From Blastocatellia bacterium (lineage in GTDB: Bacteria > Acidobacteriota > Blastocatellia > UBA7656): DNA of 64,000 nt. Positions 14,955 to 26,041 of this stretch are shown piece after piece. A model generated the notes under the pieces. It had not been told where the DNA came from and did not search any database. It was given only the letters and a program-made list of their open reading frames with translations. A program made the position numbers and the translations under genes. The stretch is taken from the NCBI GenBank assembly GCA_035275065.1, contig DATENM010000068.1, forward strand, positions 22,608-86,607. The letters run 5' to 3'. The first letter of the stretch is position 1. Each line of letters begins with the position of its first letter.

Positions 14955-16679
14955 TCAGGCGTTGCGCTTGATGATCATCAGCGTCATGTCATCTACCGGC
15001 GCCATCGTGCCGACGAAACGCGACAGGGCTTCATCAATGCGGTCGCGAATGCCTGAGGCCGAGCGGTTCAGGTTGTGGCGCACGACTTCGATCAAGCGAT
15101 CTTCTTCGAACTCTTCGTCCTGTTCATTCACCGACTCGGTGATGCCGTCGCTGTAGATCACCAGCACGTCGCCGAGATTAAAGCCGACCGAGTCTTCCTG
15201 ATACGCCATGCCCTTCATCATGCCGATTGGCAACCCGCCTTTGTCGAGGCGCAGCACTTCGCCGGTGGCGCGCACCAGCATCGGCGGGTTGTGGCCGCCG
15301 TTGGAATACTTCAGCTCGCCGGTCTCCGGGTTGATCGTGCCATAAAACAGGGTCAGGAATTTATTCGACGGCGAGTTCTCGAAGATGTATTCGTTGATCT
15401 CGGCCATCACCTCGCTGATCGAGCGCCGCGTCTGCGCCTGCGCCCGCACCGCCGCATGCAGCGACGACATCAAGAGCGCCGCGCCGGTGCCTTTGCCCGA
15501 TACGTCGCCGACGGCGACGGTCAGACACGGATCGTTTTTGCACTGGATGAAATCGTAATAATCGCCGCCGATCTCGCGGCACGGGAACGACACGCCGGTC
15601 ATGTCCCAGCCATCAATCTTCGGCGGCGCGACCGGCTGCAAGCGCATCTGGATCTCGGAAGCGACCTTCAACTCTTCTTCCATGCGCCGCTTCTCCATGC
15701 GCTCTTCGATCAGGCGCTCGTGCTCGATCTTGATCGAAGCGACCGAGGCAATCGTCGTCAGCACCTTGAGGTCTTCTTCGCGGAAGCGGTTGTGGAAGGG
15801 ATTGTCGACATAGATCATGCCGAAAATCTCTTCGCCCGACGCCAGCGGCACCGCCATCACCGAGCGAATCTGCGACAGCACCACCGATTGCTGGGCCTGA
15901 AAGCGCGGGTCGTGCATGGCGTCCGAAGTCAGCACCGAGGCGCCTTCGCCGATCACCTTGCTGGTGATCGAGCGGCTGATCTGCACCTGCGAAGCGGTCG
16001 GCAAGGCGGCGGCATGCGCGCCCCGCGCAATCTTGCAGACGATGTCGCCCGCCTCTTTCAAGAACAGGAAGCCGCGCTCTGCCGGAATCGCCTGAAAGAC
16101 CAGGTCGACGGTCAGCTTCAAGGTGTCTTCGAGCGTGGTGCGCGGCAGCAAAGCGATGCCGACCTGCGAGACGATGCTCAGCAGGTCACGCCCCTGTGTG
16201 GCGGCTTCAGGCGTCAGTTGCGTGTGCATGTTGGCGCGCGGGCGGATGTCTTCGGCGATCTGCCCCGACTTGATCGATGAGAGCAAATCGCTGGTCGAGC
16301 GCGAGGCGATGGGCGAGGTGATAGTGTCGGCAGGCAGCGCCCCGACCGGGCCGGATAAAAAGACGGTCGCCCCCGACATCATGTCCTGCTCTTCGGTCTT
16401 GAACTCGATCTCGGTCTCGCCGATGCGGATCAAGTCGCCGGGCTCAAGGCGCACGGTGCCGCTGACGCGCTGGCCGTTGAGGAAGGTGCCGTTGGCGCTG
16501 CCGTTGTCAACCAGCAGGACGTGATCGCCTTCGCGGCGCAATTCGGCGTGCAGGCGCGAGGCGAACGGATCGCTGATGCAGATATCGTTGCGCGACGAGC
16601 GCCCGATGGTCAGCTTCATGCGGTCGAGCTTGACCGACGACGGCTCGAAATCTTTGGGGCGGATGATAAAGGTAGACAT
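14955..16679 (-). CDS. FHA-GAF-PP2C (SpoIIE/RsbU-type) serine phosphatase
   Basis: A 574-residue signalling protein. Residues 5-95 are a forkhead-associated domain (IGRSSRND, SRLHAEL, NGSANGTFLNG) that binds phosphothreonine. Residues 175-315 are a GAF sensor domain, followed by a short coiled coil to about 348. Residues 360-570 are a PP2C phosphatase of SpoIIE/RsbU type, with metal-binding motifs GGDYYDF (371-377), GDVSGKG (391-397) and YSDGITE. Such phosphatases usually act on anti-sigma antagonists or kinase targets. It is the last gene of a minus-strand block with an RDD membrane protein and two FHA proteins, one also a kinase, so phospho-dependent partner switching is likely. The start is preceded by a heptamer inverted-repeat element. 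Confidence 0.9.
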   Translation of the reverse strand: MSTFIIRPKDFEPSSVKLDRMKLTIGRSSRNDICISDPFASRLHAELRREGDHVLLVDNGSANGTFLNGQRVSGTVRLEPGDLIRIGETEIEFKTEEQDMMSGATVFLSGPVGALPADTITSPIASRSTSDLLSSIKSGQIAEDIRPRANMHTQLTPEAATQGRDLLSIVSQVGIALLPRTTLEDTLKLTVDLVFQAIPAERGFLFLKEAGDIVCKIARGAHAAALPTASQVQISRSITSKVIGEGASVLTSDAMHDPRFQAQQSVVLSQIRSVMAVPLASGEEIFGMIYVDNPFHNRFREEDLKVLTTIASVASIKIEHERLIEERMEKRRMEEELKVASEIQMRLQPVAPPKIDGWDMTGVSFPCREIGGDYYDFIQCKNDPCLTVAVGDVSGKGTGAALLMSSLHAAVRAQAQTRRSISEVMAEINEYIFENSPSNKFLTLFYGTINPETGELKYSNGGHNPPMLVRATGEVLRLDKGGLPIGMMKGMAYQEDSVGFNLGDVLVIYSDGITESVNEQDEEFEEDRLIEVVRHNLNRSASGIRDRIDEALSRFVGTMAPVDDMTLMIIKRNA

Positions 16680-16687
16680 AGAACACC

Positions 16688-16784
16688 AGGAGTCAGGAGT
16701 CAGAAGTCAGGAGTCAGAATGGAAGAGGAAGGCAGCTACCGCTGCGGCTTTTATTCTGACTCCTGACTCCTGACTCCTGACTTC
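16688..16784. repeat. Heptamer inverted-repeat element (AGTCAGG units)
   Basis: The left arm at 16688-16720 and the right arm at 16753-16782 are made of 7-bp GGAGTCA units and pair over 30 bases with one mismatch. The loop holds a nested small hairpin (GCAGC-TACC-GCTGC). It fills the gap between two co-directed genes. Confidence 0.8.
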
Positions 16785-16787
16785 TTC

Positions 16788-17453
16788 TCATTTAGACATC
16801 ACGACGATGGTGCGCGCCAGCTTGTCGTGCCAGCCCTGCTGGCGCGGGTCCCAAAGCATCCAGAGGAAGCCGAGAAAGAAGACCGCCATCGATAGCGGGT
16901 AGCCGAGCAAGTGACGCAGCGCCGCCTGTTTAATGGTGAACGGTTTGCCACTCTCGCGCACGATATAGATGCCGAGAATGCGCATGCCGGCGGTCTGTCC
17001 GGTGATCCCGGCCAGCACGACGAAATTTAAAACGAACAACAACAGCGTCAGCCCGGCGACAATCAGCAAGTCCTTGTTCGAGCCGACGACCGATTGTTTG
17101 CTCACCGCCGTGATGACGAAGGTAAAGACCATGATGGCGATGAGCGAGATCAGAAAATCGAACATCCAGGCGCCGTAGCGCAGGCCAAACCCGGCAGTCT
17201 CAAGCGAGCCGATGAAGGCATAAGTCGGCGGCGCAACCCTGCGGCGCTGACCGTCGGCGCGGCCCGTCGCCCCGACGACGACGGGTCGCGGGCGCGGGCG
17301 CTCGGCAGGCGGCACGTTTGCGGGTTGGGCGGCGCGCTCGTTGACCGCAACCGCGGCAGGCGCTTCCCGCGCCGGTGTCGCCTTGCCGCACGAAGGGCAG
17401 AATTTTGACCGCTCGGTCAGGGGCTTGCCACAGTATGGACAGAATTTCTGCAT
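16788..17453 (-). CDS. Zinc-ribbon RDD-family membrane protein
   Basis: A 221-residue protein. Residues 1-25 form a double CxxC zinc ribbon (FCPYCGKPL...FCPSCGKA). A Pro/Ala-rich linker runs to about 75. The rest is an RDD domain with three to four membrane segments: RYGAWMFDFLISLIAIMVF, the conserved TGQTAGMRILGI motif and WDPRQQGWHDKLARTIVV at the end. The function of RDD proteins is poorly known; some are ion antiporters. The zinc-ribbon start is shared with the neighbouring kinase and FHA proteins, suggesting a membrane partner of this signalling block. Both flanking gaps are repeat elements. Confidence 0.85.
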   Translation of the reverse strand: MQKFCPYCGKPLTERSKFCPSCGKATPAREAPAAVAVNERAAQPANVPPAERPRPRPVVVGATGRADGQRRRVAPPTYAFIGSLETAGFGLRYGAWMFDFLISLIAIMVFTFVITAVSKQSVVGSNKDLLIVAGLTLLLFVLNFVVLAGITGQTAGMRILGIYIVRESGKPFTIKQAALRHLLGYPLSMAVFFLGFLWMLWDPRQQGWHDKLARTIVVMSK

Positions 17454-17457
17454 AAGA

Positions 17458-17540
17458 CAGTGGTCACCGGTCAGTGGTCAGTCACCGGTCGGCTGCAATC
17501 GCGCAACTGACCCCTGACCCCTGACCACCGGCCACTGACT
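17458..17540. repeat. Heptamer inverted-repeat element (GGTCAGT units)
   Basis: Arms with 7-bp periodicity: GGTCACC GGTCAGT GGTCAGT on the left and ACTGACC CCTGACC CCTGACC on the right, facing each other across about 16 bases between the RDD and kinase genes. Confidence 0.7.
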
Positions 17541-17548
17541 AAATTACC

Positions 17549-19180
17549 TTAGCTGAGCGTGAATTTCAAAACGGTTCCGCCGAGCCGCAGTTCGTCTTCC
17601 GGCGTCAGCACCCGAGGTTGCTTGACGTTGAGGCGAATCGAGCCGCCGCTGGAGTTGACGATGGTGCCATTGACCGAGCCCAGGTCCTCGATCATAAACT
17701 GCTCGCCGGCGCGGTAGATGCGCGCGTGGCGGCGGGACACCTTGGTCTCGGGGTCATGCATCGTGAGGTCGATTTCAGGGAAGATGCCGGTGTGCGGGTC
17801 TGTGCGTCCGATCAACACGCTTTCTTTGTTGATGAGAAAGGAGAAGGGCTTGACCATGTCGCCGGTGCTGACGACGACGAGTTGAGCGGTGACGCGCGGC
17901 TCGGCGGTCAACCCGGTGCCGCCGGCGGCGCCATCCGCCGCCGGCTGACGGTTGCCGCAGTGCGCGCAATAGACGTCTTCGGCGCCGATCTTTTCGCCGC
18001 AGTGGCCGCAGAAGACCCAATCCTGGCCGGCTGCCGAGGCCGCGCCGCCAGAGGCCGCCGAGGCCGGCGTCGAATGGTTCGGCCTCACTTCGCGCTGGAT
18101 GATGGGCGGCGCGACGGCGGCAGGGTTCGACGAACGCGCATAGTTGTTCGACGCGCGCGCCTCGGGTCGCGGGCGGCTTTCGAGGTGCGTGCTGTGCTCT
18201 TCAAGCGAGCGCATGAAGTCGAGCGCCGAGGCATGGCGGTCTTCGGGCTTGTGCGCCACGGCGCGCATCAATAGGTTCTCCATCTCCGGCGAGATGTTCG
18301 GGTTGATCTGGCGCGGGCGCGGGTTCTTGCTGAAGTCGAAGATCAACAGCGGATTGTCCTGCGGGTCCGAGCCCGTCAGCATATGAAACATGGTCGCGCC
18401 GAGGCTGTAGATGTCCGAGCGCGGCTCGACTTTGCCGGCAAACAGCTCCGGCGGCGCATAGCCCATCGTGCCGATGGCGGTGACGCCTTTTTCCGTCGGC
18501 CGGACGACGCGGGCGATGCCAAAGTCTACCAGCATGACGCGGCCCGACTTGTCGTCGATCATGAGGTTGGCCGGCTTCAAATCGCGGTAGATGATGGGCG
18601 GCTTCTGCGAGTGGATGTAGTGCATCACGTCACAGATCTGGATTGCCCATTTGGTGACCGCCGCCTCTTCGACGATGCCGTGACGCACGCGCATCTGCTC
18701 GGCGAGGTCGCCGCCGCCGATCCAGCGCATCACCAGGTAGTAGCGCCCGCCTTCGATGAAGTAATCAAAGACGGTCGGGATTGACGGGTGATCGAGCTGC
18801 GCCAGGACTTCGGCCTCGCGCTTGAAATCTTCGACGGCCTTGGCGCGCTGGTTCTGATCGGCAAACATCTCGATCATCTCTTTGACGGCGCAGAGGCGGT
18901 CGGCGAGGCGCTTGTCTTTCGCCTGATAGACCGATCCCATGCCGCCGCCGCCGACGCGCTGGACGATAAGGTAACGGTCGAGCAGGAGGGTGCCCGGCTC
19001 TAGTTGATGCGTCGCCGCATGCTTGGGTTTTTTAGAATCAGGCATGTCTTCACTGCGTCTGCTGCGCGCTTCCAGGATAATCGCCTTTGGCGCAAGCGGC
19101 GTCGAATCCTGTCGAGCGCCGCACACACGACAATCGGACTCCTCCTCGTGAACCGGATTGCCGCATTCTGGGCAAAACAT
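17549..19180 (-). CDS. Ser/Thr protein kinase with zinc ribbons and C-terminal FHA domain
   Basis: A 543-residue protein. Residues 1-21 are a zinc ribbon (FCPECGNPV...CRVCGA). Residues 70-335 are a Hanks-type kinase: Gly-rich loop GGGGMGSV at 77-84, Lys100, catalytic loop YRDLKPAN at 198-205, DFG at 219-221 and APPE at 242-245. A second zinc ribbon (FCGHCGEKI...YCAHCGNRQ) follows at about 392-415, and an FHA domain covers 455-543 (IGRTDPHTG, SRRHARI, LGSVNGT). There is no transmembrane segment, so it is cytoplasmic, unlike PknB types. It probably phosphorylates and recruits FHA partners encoded alongside. The FHA domain is very like that of the next upstream gene. The ribosome site is weak. 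Confidence 0.92.
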   Translation of the reverse strand: MFCPECGNPVHEEESDCRVCGARQDSTPLAPKAIILEARSRRSEDMPDSKKPKHAATHQLEPGTLLLDRYLIVQRVGGGGMGSVYQAKDKRLADRLCAVKEMIEMFADQNQRAKAVEDFKREAEVLAQLDHPSIPTVFDYFIEGGRYYLVMRWIGGGDLAEQMRVRHGIVEEAAVTKWAIQICDVMHYIHSQKPPIIYRDLKPANLMIDDKSGRVMLVDFGIARVVRPTEKGVTAIGTMGYAPPELFAGKVEPRSDIYSLGATMFHMLTGSDPQDNPLLIFDFSKNPRPRQINPNISPEMENLLMRAVAHKPEDRHASALDFMRSLEEHSTHLESRPRPEARASNNYARSSNPAAVAPPIIQREVRPNHSTPASAASGGAASAAGQDWVFCGHCGEKIGAEDVYCAHCGNRQPAADGAAGGTGLTAEPRVTAQLVVVSTGDMVKPFSFLINKESVLIGRTDPHTGIFPEIDLTMHDPETKVSRRHARIYRAGEQFMIEDLGSVNGTIVNSSGGSIRLNVKQPRVLTPEDELRLGGTVLKFTLS

Positions 19181-19185
19181 ACTAC

Positions 19186-19283
19186 GGGTTCCTGGTTCCT
19201 AGTCCCTGGTTCCTGGTTGATCGCGCCGGCGGCAACCAATGCCGGCGGCGCACCAACCAGGAACGAGGAACGAGGAACCGCCA
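19186..19283. repeat. Heptamer inverted-repeat element (GGTTCCT units)
   Basis: Left arm GGTTCCT GGTTCCT AGTCCCT GGTTCCT GGTT; right arm AACCAGG AACGAGG AACGAGG AACC. An inner pair of GCCGGCGGC-type stems lies in the loop. It is between two co-directed FHA genes. Confidence 0.75.
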
Positions 19284-19322
19284 GCGGGCGAAGCCCATCT
19301 CCAGCCAAGGGAACCAGAGCGC

Positions 19323-20129
<807 letters not shown>

Positions 20130-20186
20130 AAGGCTGGGCCTCCCACAGCTCTCCTTGCCTACGGGCAATATCTAGCGGCACGGGGG

Positions 20187-20215
20187 ATTATACTCTAGAG
20201 ATTATACGCTGGCAA
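20187..20215 (-). promoter_or_regulatory. Sigma70 promoter of FHA signalling block
   Basis: On the minus strand TTGCCA, 17 bases, TATAAT, about 60 bases before the zinc-ribbon FHA gene. A second TATAAT lies inside the spacer. The remaining divergent gap up to greA shows a possible rightward promoter (TTGTGA...TACACT near 20319-20345) and no other gene. Confidence 0.7.
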
Positions 20216-20488
20216 TAAATAGGAACGATCAGAATTGCGCGATTGAAAGGCGGTCTGAAGATCAACGACAGGGCGCCTCGGTGGCCGGAAAGCGGCGCGG
20301 CGGCTGCTTCATATCGTGCTTGTGAGCCGGGGCCGGGCCGTATACACTATCGGGGAATGGAGCAACCGGATGTCAACGTCTACCGCCGCCCTTGGCGACA
20401 TGACCATTCGCCGTTACCGCGCAGGTAATCGCGCGCATTCACACTTTCACATGGAGAGGCGCGAAAACGCAGACTGGATTGTTTGTCT

Positions 20489-20959
20489 ATGCCGGAAGAA
20501 ATTAAACGCAAGATTCAAGAAGAGCTTCGCCAGCTAGAGGCAGAGTTGCGGACAGAGATCCCGCAGGAGCTGAAGAAAGCCGTCGCCATGGGCGACCTGT
20601 CGGAGAATGCCGAATACGAGGCGGCGCGCAACCGCCAGGATTACGTGCGCGCCCGCATTGCCAACTTGCGCAAGCGGCTGGCCGATCTGTCAATGATCGA
20701 CATGTCGCGGCTGCCGACGGATCGCGCCGCTTATGGCTCGACGCTCGTCCTCTACGACCTCGACAGCAGCGAAGAGGTGACCTATAAGCTGGTGATGGCC
20801 GAAGATTCGGACTTTGCGCAGAATAAGATTTCGACCACTTCGCCGATTGGGCGCGGCCTGATGGGCAAGCGCGAAGGCGACGAGGCAGAGATCACGACGC
20901 CGAGCGGCAGGCGGCGCTTTGAGGTCGTTCGCCTGACGACGATCCATGACGAAGGGTGA
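20489..20959 (+). CDS. greA: Transcript cleavage factor GreA/GreB family
   Basis: A 156-residue protein starting MPEEIKRKIQEEL. Residues 1-75 form the antiparallel coiled coil whose tip enters the RNA polymerase secondary channel; the tip motif GDLSENAEYEAAR, with its conserved acidic residues, is intact. Residues 80-156 are the FKBP-like C-terminal domain (GSTLVLYDLDS...SPIGRGLMGKREGDEAEI). It rescues backtracked polymerase by stimulating RNA cleavage. Length and the tip fit GreA. A TTG two codons earlier could also start, but ATG is preferred. The ribosome site is weak. Confidence 0.92.
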   Translation: MPEEIKRKIQEELRQLEAELRTEIPQELKKAVAMGDLSENAEYEAARNRQDYVRARIANLRKRLADLSMIDMSRLPTDRAAYGSTLVLYDLDSSEEVTYKLVMAEDSDFAQNKISTTSPIGRGLMGKREGDEAEITTPSGRRRFEVVRLTTIHDEG

Positions 20960-21044
20960 ACGGGGAGCGCCCCACCCGCAATGGCCGCAAAGCGCGCGCC
21001 ACCGCGGGCCGCGGCGCGCATCTAAAGCCAGGCGGCGGGCGATC

Positions 21045-21074
21045 TTGACAATGGGCGCAAGCGTTTGACATAGT
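21045..21074 (+). promoter_or_regulatory. Promoter before CDP-alcohol transferase gene
   Basis: TTGACA, 18 bases, CATAGT, about 45 bases before the ATG. The -35 is perfect, the -10 moderate. Confidence 0.5.
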
Positions 21075-21118
21075 GTCGCTTCGCGCGCGCGGTGAGGCCG
21101 AAGGTTGGGGGCCGACAG

Positions 21119-21817
21119 ATGATCAGCGAAGCCATCGGAGCAGGCGGCAAACGAGTGATTGACGCGATGGTGCGCGGGCTGGCGCGCAGCCGCATCAACC
21201 CCAACGTGCTGACCTTCCTCGGCCTGTTGATGAATATCGGCTGCGGCGTGCTATTCGGCTACGGGATGTTTTTCAAGGCGGGATTATTGATGATCCTCGC
21301 CAACATCTTTGACATGTTCGATGGCCAGGTGGCGCGGCTGCGCGGGCGGGTGACACGCTTCGGCGCGTTCTTCGATTCGGTGATTGATCGGTACTCTGAC
21401 ATCATCGTTTTCGTCGGCATCATGGTCTATTACGCGCGCCCGGCGGGCGGCCACTCGACGCTGCTGGTGACGCTGACCGGGCTGGCGCTGGTCGGCTCGG
21501 TGATGATCAGCTATTCGCGGGCGCGCGCCGAATCGCTCGACATCGCCTGCAAGGTCGGTTTTCTTGAGCGGCCCGAGCGCGTCGTACTGTTGATCATCGC
21601 CTCGCTCACGGAAGTCGGCCCGGCCACCAGCCCCTTCCTGCACAAGATGCCGCAGGTGCTGTGGGTGCTGGCGGTGCTGTCGCACTGGACGGTGGTGCAT
21701 CGCATTTATCACACGTGGCGGGAACTGCGCGAAACCGACCGCGCCGCCGTCAAAGCGGCCCAGGCCAAGCTCGAAGCCGACAGCCTGGTGAGCGCCGATT
21801 ATTCAGTACAGAATTGA
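21119..21817 (+). CDS. CDP-alcohol phosphatidyltransferase
   Basis: A 232-residue integral membrane enzyme of phospholipid synthesis. The family signature D-G-x2-A-R-x8-G-x3-D-x3-D is complete: D68, G69, A72, R73, G82, D86 and D90. Five to six hydrophobic helices follow (near 35-60, 95-110, 125-140, 155-175, 185-205). It transfers a phosphatidyl group from a CDP-lipid to an alcohol such as glycerol phosphate or inositol phosphate; the sequence does not tell which. The C-terminal 30 residues are a charged helix. The ATG at 21119 follows GGGGG by eight bases. The next gene is 28 bases downstream. Confidence 0.85.
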   Translation: MISEAIGAGGKRVIDAMVRGLARSRINPNVLTFLGLLMNIGCGVLFGYGMFFKAGLLMILANIFDMFDGQVARLRGRVTRFGAFFDSVIDRYSDIIVFVGIMVYYARPAGGHSTLLVTLTGLALVGSVMISYSRARAESLDIACKVGFLERPERVVLLIIASLTEVGPATSPFLHKMPQVLWVLAVLSHWTVVHRIYHTWRELRETDRAAVKAAQAKLEADSLVSADYSVQN

Positions 21818-21845
21818 GTTCGAGTTCTAAGTGAGGAGACGATTT

Positions 21846-22628
21846 GTGAGGTCAAATTCTACGGTTCGAGCGCAGGCAGCCGCGCCGCTCATGATGTGCC
21901 CGTGTTGCGGTGATGACATCCGTATCGGGGCCGAAGTGTGCCCCTGCGGGGCGCGCTTTGTCGGCGTGCCGCTCGACGAAACGCCGGCGCGGATTCGCCA
22001 CTACGGCCCGGCGATGACCGCCTTGTTGCTGCTCGCGCTGGCCATCGCTTTAACCGCCGTCCTGACGAAATGGTTAGCGCCTTTGGCGCTGCTGCCGGCA
22101 TGGCTTGCGATGCGCGCCTTGCGATTGGAGAAGCGCGACCCGGCAAGTTACGGCGGGCGGCGAGTCGCGGCGGTCACGCTCGGGCTGGCGCTCGTCGGTA
22201 TGGTCGGCATGGCGACTTATGGCGTTAGCGCCATTCCGCGCGCCCTTGACAATTACCGCGTCCGCCGCGTCGCCGCCACCGAAGCCGCCATGCACCACGT
22301 TGCCGCTATTCTCGAAGACTACAAAGCAACAACCCACTCTTATCCGAAGAACAACGACGAGCTGAAGAAAGTTTTAAGCGAGGCGATGCCGGCGGATTAC
22401 TGGGAGAAGCCGATCCGTTATCAGAGCTATTTAGAGGCGCTGGCAAGAAACGACGATCCGCGCGCGCTGGGCAAAGCGCCGATTCAGTACAGCTCCTTTG
22501 AGCTGCGCTCGGCGGGCGCTGATGGCATCGAAGGCACAGACGACGACATCATCATGCGCGACGGCGTCTTCTTCACCAGCGCCGAGATCAAGAAGCTGCC
22601 AGCAGCCCACACTACGTCAGATCGCTAA
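21846..22628 (+). CDS. Zinc-ribbon membrane protein with GspG-like C-terminal domain
   Basis: A 260-residue protein. The start is taken as GTG at 21846, nine bases after GAGGAG; a GTG five codons earlier and an ATG at 21891 are alternatives. Residues 16-40 are a CxxC zinc ribbon (MCPCCGDD...CPCGARF). Two hydrophobic stretches lie at about 55-90 and 105-130. The C-terminal half resembles type II secretion major pseudopilins: YPKNNDEL...MPADYWEKPIRYQ, then SAGADGIEGTDDDI, the calcium-binding-loop pattern of GspG. It lacks the usual prepilin cleavage site because the pilin-like part comes after membrane segments. It follows the transferase gene closely. The function is unknown; a membrane-anchored pilin-fold domain is inferred. 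Confidence 0.65.
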   Translation: MRSNSTVRAQAAAPLMMCPCCGDDIRIGAEVCPCGARFVGVPLDETPARIRHYGPAMTALLLLALAIALTAVLTKWLAPLALLPAWLAMRALRLEKRDPASYGGRRVAAVTLGLALVGMVGMATYGVSAIPRALDNYRVRRVAATEAAMHHVAAILEDYKATTHSYPKNNDELKKVLSEAMPADYWEKPIRYQSYLEALARNDDPRALGKAPIQYSSFELRSAGADGIEGTDDDIIMRDGVFFTSAEIKKLPAAHTTSDR

Positions 22629-22753
22629 CGGGTGAACTCATCAGGCGAAATGGATCAAGCCACCGCAAGCGCCGCGCGTTGAAGTGAGGGGGCTGTCGAT
22701 TTCGCCTTTCTCTTTTTCAGGCGCGCTGCCCACACCCGCTGCTCATCCGCTGT

Positions 22754-24264
<1,511 letters not shown>

Positions 24265-24268
<4 letters not shown>

Positions 24269-24756
24269 AGTACGAAACCGAAATCAATGGCCGGCAGATG
24301 ACGGTCGAGCTTGAAGAGCGCGACGGCCATGTGACGGCGACCGTCGGCGAGCGCCGCTACGAGATCGATGTCGTGCGCCCCGAAGACGGGGCGTACCTGC
24401 TGTTCACGGATGACGACGTATACGAGGCGCGTGTCTGGGCCGAGGGCGGCGGCCTGCGCGTCCGGCTGCGCGACCGCACTTTTCAAGCGCAGGTCATTGA
24501 CCGCAAGCATCGGCGCGCGGTGGCAGATCATGGCGTCGAAGGCCAGCAGCAGCTCACCGCGCCGATGCCGGGCAAGGTAGTGCGCGTGCTATGCACCGCC
24601 GGCGATGAAGTGGCCGCCGGCCAGGGCGTCATCGTCGTCGAAGCCATGAAGATGCAGAACGAAATCAAATCGCCCAAGGCCGGGCGCGTCACCGAGGTGC
24701 GCGTCAGCGAAGGCGCAACCGTGACCGCCAATCAAGTGCTCGCCATCGTGGAATAG
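24265..24756 (+). CDS. Biotin carboxyl carrier protein
   Basis: A 163-residue protein. The C-terminal biotinyl domain (95-163) contains EAMKMQNEI, with the biotin-accepting Lys129. The N-terminal 80 residues are beta-rich and resemble the BT-like domain found in BCCP parts of acyl-CoA carboxylases. The start codon overlaps the stop of accC (ATGA), so they are made together. It carries CO2 from AccC to a carboxyltransferase encoded elsewhere. A heptamer repeat element starts directly at its stop codon. Confidence 0.9.
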
Positions 24757-24873
24757 AAGTCAGGAGTCAGGAGTCAGAAGTCAGAATGAATAAGGAAGGC
24801 GGCTATCGCCGCGGCTCTTATTCTCCTTCCTGCTTCCTGTCTACTGCCTACTGCCAACTGCTTCCTGTTCCTC
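24756..24873. repeat. Heptamer element with unlike arms
   Basis: Left arm 24756-24788 made of GGAGTCA-type units; right arm 24819-24873 made of other 7-bp units (TTCCTGC, CTACTGC, CAACTGC, TTCCTGT). The loop (AAGGAAGGCGGCTATCGCC) is clearly related to that of the element at 16688. The rest of the gap up to 25077 holds a hairpin (ACAAGCCG...CGGCTTGT near 24994-25020) and no gene. Confidence 0.7.
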
Positions 24874-25077
24874 ATCCCATTTCGTCTGCCCTGGCTCGCA
24901 ATTGGTGTTCGGATTTACTGCGCCGGATTTCGAGGCTCCGGCAAAAAGGGACAAAATTTCGAAAAAGCCCTGATAAATGACCCGTCATTAAACAAGCCGC
25001 CTTTGGCACACGGCTTGTAATCAATCCTGAGGGTAAACAGAAAACTGATCCTGGCGAGGCCGGGAGGGAGGACAACG

Positions 25078-25845
25078 ATGAGATTCAGTTCATTGAGGAG
25101 AGTGGTGAGCGGTGCTGCGCTGTCGCTAATGCTCGGCGTGCTGCTGAGCGGAGCGGCGCTGGCGCAGGACCGTAATTATCAGGATGATCGCTATCGTAAT
25201 GATAGTCGTTACGGCCAGAATGGCAGTTGGTCGAGAGACCGTGTGCGGGATTATGCTATGAAGCTCGGCTATCATACCGGCTACAGCGAGGTGCGCGACA
25301 ACATGCAGAACGGCGGTCGCCGCAGCCTCAGAGACATCCCCGGCTTTCGCAACGACACCAATGGCTATCTGGCGGTGATGGGGTATCGCGACGATTACCG
25401 CAACGCCTATCGCCGTGGGTTCGAGATGGCCTACGAAGATTTCACGCATAACCGCGAGCGGCGCTGGACGCGCACGGATGTCGAGCGGGCGCTCGGCGGC
25501 AGATTGAAGGACGTTTACAACGATGACCGCTATGACCAGGATGACTGGTACAACGGGCGTCGTGACGACCGTGGCGGCAACTGGAATCGCGACCGCAACC
25601 AGAATGGCCGCTATGACCGCAACGAGATTAACCGGCTTGCGCAAGAGGCCGGCTATCGCGACGGCTATCGTCAAGGCCAGGATGACGCCTCGCGCCGGCG
25701 TGGTTCCAGCTACGATAGGGATACGCGCTACCGCGATGCGCAGAGCGGCTGGCGCTCAGAGTATGGCGACCGCGACACCTATCGCCAGGCTTACCGCGAA
25801 GGCTTCCGCCGCGGCTACGAAGAAGGCTATCGCAGCCGGCGCTAG
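25078..25845 (+). CDS. Secreted Tyr/Arg/Asp/Gly-rich repeat protein
   Basis: A 255-residue protein. Residues 1-29 are a signal peptide ending ALAQ. The mature part is very rich in Tyr, Arg, Asp, Asn and Gly, with repeated units of the type A-x3-GY-x-x-GY-x-x-G (LGYHTGYSEV, AYRRGFEMAYED, AGYRDGYRQGQDDA, AYREGFRRGYEEGY). These give amphipathic helices with regularly spaced aromatic and glycine residues. The family is seen in acidobacterial genomes but its role is unknown; surface or periplasmic scaffolding is a guess. An excellent ribosome site (GGGAGGGAGG) precedes the ATG, suggesting high expression. It is followed by a strong terminator. Confidence 0.7.
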   Translation: MRFSSLRRVVSGAALSLMLGVLLSGAALAQDRNYQDDRYRNDSRYGQNGSWSRDRVRDYAMKLGYHTGYSEVRDNMQNGGRRSLRDIPGFRNDTNGYLAVMGYRDDYRNAYRRGFEMAYEDFTHNRERRWTRTDVERALGGRLKDVYNDDRYDQDDWYNGRRDDRGGNWNRDRNQNGRYDRNEINRLAQEAGYRDGYRQGQDDASRRRGSSYDRDTRYRDAQSGWRSEYGDRDTYRQAYREGFRRGYEEGYRSRR

Positions 25846-25906
25846 TCACCGCTATCTATAACCGAACCGGCGTCCGCATCGCTTGAGGCGCGGGCGCGCG
25901 ACAACC

Positions 25907-25952
25907 GCCGGGCCGCGAGTCATATCGATATGACTCGCGGCCCGGCTTTCTT
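25907..25952 (+). terminator. Strong palindromic terminator
   Basis: Two perfectly complementary 20-bp arms (25907-25926 and 25927-25946) with no true loop beyond a few central bases, followed by TTTCTT. It is 60 bases after the repeat-protein stop. Confidence 0.75.
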
Positions 25953-26041
25953 ATTTGATGCTGAGGGCGCGCTTCGCCCGGCACTGGCATGGCAGGCCGG
26001 CGCGGCGGGTGTTAAGCTGGTAGGCGAAAGCGAGGGCAGCG

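Noticed and set aside
15075..16280. A 401-residue plus-strand frame opposite the FHA-GAF-PP2C gene
   Set aside because: The opposite strand encodes an unmistakable multi-domain protein; this frame is His/Arg/Asp-rich antisense shadow.
16688..16784. Heptamer repeats as a CRISPR array
   Set aside because: Units are 7 bp, contiguous and inverted, with no spacers and no cas genes.
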